In this document: positions 5,673 to 9,036 of the stretch, piece by piece
Position numbering within the stretch: the stretch's first letter is position 1
Layout of the letters: every line of letters begins with the position of its first letter
Assembly: GCA_027023145.1 (NCBI GenBank)
Contig: JALVWV010000225.1
Location: 1 to 9,036, forward strand
Direction: 5' to 3'
Source of the DNA: Campylobacteraceae bacterium
GTDB taxonomy: Bacteria; Campylobacterota; Campylobacteria; Campylobacterales; Sulfurovaceae
Length of the DNA stretch: 9,036 bases
Made by a program: the position numbers and the translations under genes
The notes under the pieces: generated by a model
The model's input: only the letters and a program-made list of their open reading frames with translations
What the model was told of the DNA's origin: nothing
The model's database searches: none

Positions 5673-6624
5673 ATACCCGTGCCTCTTCGCGGCGCTGGAG
5701 GTATTCCCATTTTGCGTCGACGTCTTTCTGGATGCGATCGATGACGTGACGGTTTTCGGGTTTGAAGAGATGCTTATAGCGCCCCTGGGCTCCGAGGTAG
5801 TCTTCGACTTTGATGATGTTTTTTGGGCGGTAGAGGATGTTGAGCTCGTGCCCTTCGATGATCTCGTAGATGGGAAACATCAGAGAATCGGTCGCCAGAT
5901 CGGCGACATTGATGGTGTCTTTGGGGTCAAATTTCCACTCGGTCGTACACGGTGAGACACTGTTGATGAAGCAGGCACCTTCGGTGTCGAGTGCCTTTTG
6001 GAACCCTTTGGCCATGATCTTCCATTTGTTGGGAGCCAACTGGGCGACGTAGGGGGCGCCATGGGCAGCCATGATGGCGACGATGTCTTTTTTCTTCTGG
6101 GTTTTTCCGTAGCTGTGGCTGCCAGCCTGAGCAGTGGAAGTATGGGCACCGATGGGCGTAGAAGAGGAGCGCTGACCTCCGGTGTTGGCGTAGTTTTCAT
6201 TGTCAAGGACGATGTAGGTGAAGTCATGTCCACGCTCGATCGCACCGGAGAGCCATTGGAAACCGATGTCGTAGCTCGAGCCGTCACCACCAAAGGCAAC
6301 GAATTTGACCGGGGCATCGGGATCCTTGAGGGTGCCTTTTTTCTTGCGGGCTTTGTACATCGCCTCGGCACCGGAGATGGCCGAAGCGGCGTTCTCAAAT
6401 CCGATATGGATCCACGAAGTATCCCATGAAGTGTAGGGATAGACTGCCGTGGAGACCTCAAGACAGCCAGTGTTGGTGCTGATGACCAGGTTGTCATCGG
6501 TGGCATTCATCAACTCACGGACGATCATAGAGTGGGCACAGCCCGGGCAGAGGAGGTGCGCTCCCTCAAACCGCTCGTTGACGGTGGAGAATTCTTTCAA
6601 GTTTTTAATGGATGTAATCGCCAT
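5671..6624 (-). CDS. porB: Pyruvate:ferredoxin/flavodoxin oxidoreductase, beta subunit
   Basis: This is the thiamine-diphosphate subunit of the pyruvate oxidoreductase complex, which interconverts pyruvate + CoA with acetyl-CoA + CO2 using a low-potential electron carrier. The 317-aa protein has CPGCAHS (Cys26, Cys29), TNTGC (Cys54) and SVSPC (Cys226), the four ligands of its 4Fe-4S cluster. The diphosphate/Mg motif is GDGSSYDIGF (113-122) through DNENYANTGGQ (141-151). The length fits stand-alone beta subunits, not the fused single-chain enzymes. It starts 2 bases after the porA stop, with AGGAG inside the end of porA, so translation is coupled. It is the last gene of the operon; the inverted-repeat element abuts its stop. 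In autotrophic Campylobacterota the complex works as pyruvate synthase; direction in this organism is inferred. 2-oxoglutarate is a less likely substrate. Confidence 0.95.
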   Translation of the reverse strand: MAITSIKNLKEFSTVNERFEGAHLLCPGCAHSMIVRELMNATDDNLVISTNTGCLEVSTAVYPYTSWDTSWIHIGFENAASAISGAEAMYKARKKKGTLKDPDAPVKFVAFGGDGSSYDIGFQWLSGAIERGHDFTYIVLDNENYANTGGQRSSSTPIGAHTSTAQAGSHSYGKTQKKKDIVAIMAAHGAPYVAQLAPNKWKIMAKGFQKALDTEGACFINSVSPCTTEWKFDPKDTINVADLATDSLMFPIYEIIEGHELNILYRPKNIIKVEDYLGAQGRYKHLFKPENRHVIDRIQKDVDAKWEYLQRREEARV

Positions 6625-6626
6625 GC

Positions 6627-7868
6627 TTAGCTCCTTTTGGTCTCAAAAAATCCGAGTTTAGGCCCGCGAAGACCGCTGAACTGCTGGATGGGTGTGGTGA
6701 TGTGCCCCGCATCGGCGTGGGCTTTTTGCTCTTTGAAGATCCGCTTGGCCTCTTCGACGGAGAAGTCGCGCCCTCCGAGTCCGTAAATAAAGTTGGTGAT
6801 CAGCGGACGGTTCTGAGTGGTATAGGCTGCGGCGCTGATTTCGTTGAAGAGGGCTCCCATGGCACCGCCTGGAGAGGATTTGTCCATCACGGCCAACGCT
6901 TTGAGTGGGCTGCTGTCGATGACATCACGGATAAGGTCATACGGGAAAGGACGGAAGACACGGGGTGCAATAACGCCAGCTTTAATCCCTTCTTCTTTGC
7001 GAAGCTCTTCGGCAGCGAGGAGTGCTGTTTCGACAGAGGAGCCCAGTGCTACAATGGCCACTTCGGCGTCCTCGAGGAGGTACGTCTCGACCCGCTTGTA
7101 TTCGCGGCCAGTAAGGGCTTTGAAATCGGCGAAGACTGCGTCGATCACGGTACGGGAGTCCATGAGGGCTTTGTGCTGTTTGGCCTTGTGCTCAAAGTGC
7201 CAGTCCTCTTCGGTCTGGGCACCATGGGTCACCGCGCGGGAAAAGTCGAGCATCTCATCGACGGGGACATAATCGCCGACAAACTTGTAGGCGACCTCAT
7301 CCTGAAGGGGGTTGACCTTCTGTGCTTTGTGGGACGTGGTAAACCCATCCTGGTGCATCATCACTGGCAGACGGACATCAAGGTGCTCACCGATCCGGAA
7401 AGCACACAACGTCAGGTCGTACGCCTCCTGGGCATTGAACGCATCGAGATTGATCCATCCAGCATCGCGCCCCAGATACATATCGGCATGATCGCCCCGG
7501 ACATTGAGTGGAGAAGCCAGTGCACGGTTGACCACGGTCAGGACAATGGGCTGGCGCATACCAGAAGCCTGGTAGAGCACCTCAGTCATGAGAGCAAATC
7601 CCTGAGAGGAAGTGGCGGTCGCGACACGACCGCCCGATGCAGCAGCACCAACGCATGCCGACATGGCAGCGTGCTCAGACTCGACCATGACGAACTCGCC
7701 GTCGACGTAGCCGTTGGCGACGTAGGAGCCGTACCCCTCGACAATAGGAGTAGAAGGGGTGATGGGGTAAGCCGCGACGACATCAACCTGTGCCTGACGC
7801 AGCGCCTGAGATGTGGCATAGTTGCCATCCCAGACCTCTATTTCATTGATATCAAACTTTTTTGCCAT
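6627..7868 (-). CDS. porA: Pyruvate:ferredoxin/flavodoxin oxidoreductase, alpha subunit
   Basis: This is the large subunit, carrying the substrate- and thiamine-side domains of the complex. Visible in order over 413 aa: YPITPSTP, the conserved-glutamate region VESEHAAMSACVGAA, TSSQGFALM, the pyruvate-type stretch NVRGDHADMYLGRDAGW, MMHQDGF, then domain II with VALGSSVETA, GVIAPRVFRPFP and VMDKSSPGGAMGALF. The NVRGDHADMY region and the neighbouring separate gamma and delta genes point to pyruvate rather than 2-oxoglutarate. The length is usual for alpha subunits of four-subunit enzymes. The ATG has AAGGA 5 bases upstream, overlapping the end of porD; the gap after porD is 9 bases. Confidence 0.96.
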   Translation of the reverse strand: MAKKFDINEIEVWDGNYATSQALRQAQVDVVAAYPITPSTPIVEGYGSYVANGYVDGEFVMVESEHAAMSACVGAAASGGRVATATSSQGFALMTEVLYQASGMRQPIVLTVVNRALASPLNVRGDHADMYLGRDAGWINLDAFNAQEAYDLTLCAFRIGEHLDVRLPVMMHQDGFTTSHKAQKVNPLQDEVAYKFVGDYVPVDEMLDFSRAVTHGAQTEEDWHFEHKAKQHKALMDSRTVIDAVFADFKALTGREYKRVETYLLEDAEVAIVALGSSVETALLAAEELRKEEGIKAGVIAPRVFRPFPYDLIRDVIDSSPLKALAVMDKSSPGGAMGALFNEISAAAYTTQNRPLITNFIYGLGGRDFSVEEAKRIFKEQKAHADAGHITTPIQQFSGLRGPKLGFFETKRS

Positions 7869-7877
7869 GGGGATCCT

Positions 7878-8327
7878 TTATTTCTCTTTTTTCTTTTTCT
7901 CAGGCCACTGAGAGAGGGCAACATCGAGATTTTCGTTGGTATCGAACATCAGCAGAGACTTGGGATTGGTGGGGCACACTTCGACGCAGACGCCACAGCC
8001 CTTACAGTGATCATAATCGATTCCGAGCATTTGCTTGTCACGGGAGATGATGGATGTATCGGGGCACCAAACCCAGCAGTTTTGACAGTCGATGCAGATA
8101 TCGCTGTTGTAGACCGGCTTGAGTACCCGCCAGGAAGCGACGGTAGCGGTGTAGGAGCTGAAATCGGTGTAGTTGCGCTCTTCTGGACGGATATGGGCGA
8201 CGTCTTTGACCGGCTCGGCAAAGGGCTCAAGGACAACCCCCTGTGTGACTTCATCCCAACCGACTTTTGTCTCGGCACCGAGCTCGTGGATCCCTTTTTT
8301 GGCGGTTCCAGGTATGTTTTGACTCAT
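7878..8327 (-). CDS. porD: Pyruvate:ferredoxin/flavodoxin oxidoreductase, delta subunit (two 4Fe-4S clusters)
   Basis: This is the ferredoxin-like electron-transfer subunit that carries electrons between the TPP/cluster centre of PorB and the external carrier. The 149-aa protein has two 4Fe-4S motifs: CIDCQNCWVWCP (Cys78, 81, 84, 88) and CKGCGVCVEVCP (Cys108, 111, 114, 118). They are preceded by TASWRVLKPVYNSDI, typical of POR delta subunits. An N-terminal extension of about 60 residues before that motif is long compared with archaeal delta subunits; I recall Campylobacterota PorD proteins being of this larger size. The C-terminal tail ends in a lysine-rich stretch (EKKKKEK). The start has AGGAG overlapping the porC stop region, and the gap to porC is 9 bases. 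Confidence 0.95.
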   Translation of the reverse strand: MSQNIPGTAKKGIHELGAETKVGWDEVTQGVVLEPFAEPVKDVAHIRPEERNYTDFSSYTATVASWRVLKPVYNSDICIDCQNCWVWCPDTSIISRDKQMLGIDYDHCKGCGVCVEVCPTNPKSLLMFDTNENLDVALSQWPEKKKKEK

Positions 8328-8336
8328 GACTCTCTC

Positions 8337-8900
8337 CTACTTCACTTCGTTGTAAGCGCGGGTAATCGCTTCCATATTGGCATCGATGATCTTCTGGGGA
8401 AATTTCGCCAGAACGACTTTCATGCTCTCCAAAAACTCATCCAGCGGGAACATCCCGGAGATCTTCATCAAGGCGCCCAGCATCGGCGTATTGGGCATGG
8501 AGCGCCCGATGGTCTCTTTGGAGAGACCGATGGCATCGAGGACATGTACACGATCGGCTTTGTCCTGGAGTGCCGGGATTTTGGCGATGAGTTCCTCTTT
8601 GGGCAGGTGGGTGGTGATGATGTACTGGGTGGTGGGTTTCTCGTTTTTGGTGATGTCATCCGTGTACGCCAGACCTGGGTCGATGACGAGGACGTAGTCC
8701 GGGTTCATTTTGGTGGCGTGGTTGATGATGGGTTTGTCATCGATACGGTTGTAGGCATTCATCGCTGCTCCCCGCTTGGCCGATCCATACAGAGCATATG
8801 CCTGTACATCTTTGCCGGTCGCTGCAACGACCGTTCCGAGTCCTTTGGCGCCGGTGACAGCGCCCTGGCCGGCACGTGAGTGCCATCTGATCTCTACCAT
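8337..8900 (-). CDS. porC: Pyruvate:ferredoxin/flavodoxin oxidoreductase, gamma subunit
   Basis: This is the gamma subunit, which the family uses for complex assembly and probably CoA-side contacts. The 187-aa protein opens with EIRWHSRAGQGAVTGAK, a variant of the family's WHGRGGQGAVT, then YALYGSAKRGAAMNAYNRI, where many family members have a FGxERRG type sequence. The NTPMLGALMK segment near the end is also characteristic. The ATG has GAGGAG upstream. It is the first recognisable gene of porC-D-A-B, the same order reported in Helicobacter and Campylobacter relatives. Confidence 0.95.
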   Translation of the reverse strand: MVEIRWHSRAGQGAVTGAKGLGTVVAATGKDVQAYALYGSAKRGAAMNAYNRIDDKPIINHATKMNPDYVLVIDPGLAYTDDITKNEKPTTQYIITTHLPKEELIAKIPALQDKADRVHVLDAIGLSKETIGRSMPNTPMLGALMKISGMFPLDEFLESMKVVLAKFPQKIIDANMEAITRAYNEVK

Positions 8901-8930
8901 CTTGTCTCCTCATAGCAATTTTGTCTGCTC

Positions 8931-8936
8931 ATTGTA
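8931..8936 (-). promoter_or_regulatory. Candidate -10 box of the por operon
   Basis: TACAAT on the minus strand (within CTATACAATG) lies 30 bases before the porC ATG, and a T-containing stretch (CCTTTTAAG) lies further upstream. A start near 8924 would leave a leader of about 24 bases with the GAGGAG site. There is no clear -35. The remaining bases to the window edge (8937-9036) show no supported gene on either strand, so a more distant promoter or an upstream co-transcribed gene cannot be excluded. Confidence 0.35.
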
Positions 8937-9036
8937 TAGATAGCTCTCTTAAAAGGGGCTTTTTGGATGGATTTTTTCAGAACAGTCGCAGGAGGATGGT
9001 AACAGAAGGATGCGCAATAGCATACCGTATGGTGTG

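Noticed and set aside
6702..8879. 725-codon plus-strand open frame opposite porA, porD and porC
   Set aside because: It is exactly antisense to three well-recognised genes that share one frame. Its translation has no recognisable domains and it has no plausible ribosome site, so it is a shadow frame.
8951..8963. AAAAG-GGG-CTTTT small hairpin upstream of porC
   Set aside because: A 5-bp stem with mostly A-T pairs and a 3-base loop is too weak to call a terminator.
8937..9036. Possible C-terminal end of another minus-strand gene entering from the right edge
   Set aside because: All three minus frames stay open for 19 or more codons there and none shows a recognisable motif, so there is no basis for choosing one.
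1..9036. CRISPR arrays, tRNA or rRNA genes, transposase genes
   Set aside because: No regularly spaced direct repeats, no tRNA/rRNA-like segments and no transposase-like reading frames were seen on either strand.

Overview
The window looks like chromosome of a Campylobacterota (epsilonproteobacterial) chemolithotroph, perhaps of the Sulfurovum/Nitratifractor type. This rests on the four-subunit pyruvate oxidoreductase operon in porC-D-A-B order, a GlnA with Phe in place of the adenylylation tyrosine, T-rich/TATAAT promoters without clear -35 boxes, and coding DNA that is GC-richer than in Campylobacter or Helicobacter. The genus is inference, not shown by the sequence.

Left part, plus strand (1-2003): the 3' end of a periplasmic oxyanion-binding protein gene, then an ABC ATPase and a six-helix permease, joined by two ATGA overlaps. 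Together they form a WtpABC-like tungstate/molybdate importer. The permease gene ends only 4 bases before the end of an opposing gene.

Middle, minus strand (2008-5479): reading in the direction of transcription, a PHP-family histidinol-phosphatase-like gene (5479-4700), glnA for type I glutamine synthetase (4628-3195), a hairpin just after glnA, a lipoprotein gene whose product carries two copies of a four-cysteine domain (3041-2451), and a second lipoprotein gene with one copy of the same domain (2406-2008). TATAAT-type -10 boxes precede glnA and both lipoprotein genes. A TATACT box sits so close to the phosphatase start that its mRNA may be leaderless.

Gap 5480-5670: no gene. It holds a GT-rich stretch with ATTGGTG repeats and a roughly 115-bp element with inverted ends and a hairpin at each end. 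The element directly abuts the porB stop codon and looks like a small non-autonomous mobile repeat.

Right part, minus strand (8900-5671): porC, porD, porA and porB, tightly spaced with gaps of 9, 9 and 2 bases. They encode pyruvate:ferredoxin/flavodoxin oxidoreductase, which links acetyl-CoA and pyruvate and in autotrophic Campylobacterota serves CO2 fixation through the reductive TCA cycle. GlnA assimilates ammonium and the phosphatase probably serves histidine synthesis. The least explained content is the paralogous four-cysteine lipoprotein pair and the repeat element beside porB.
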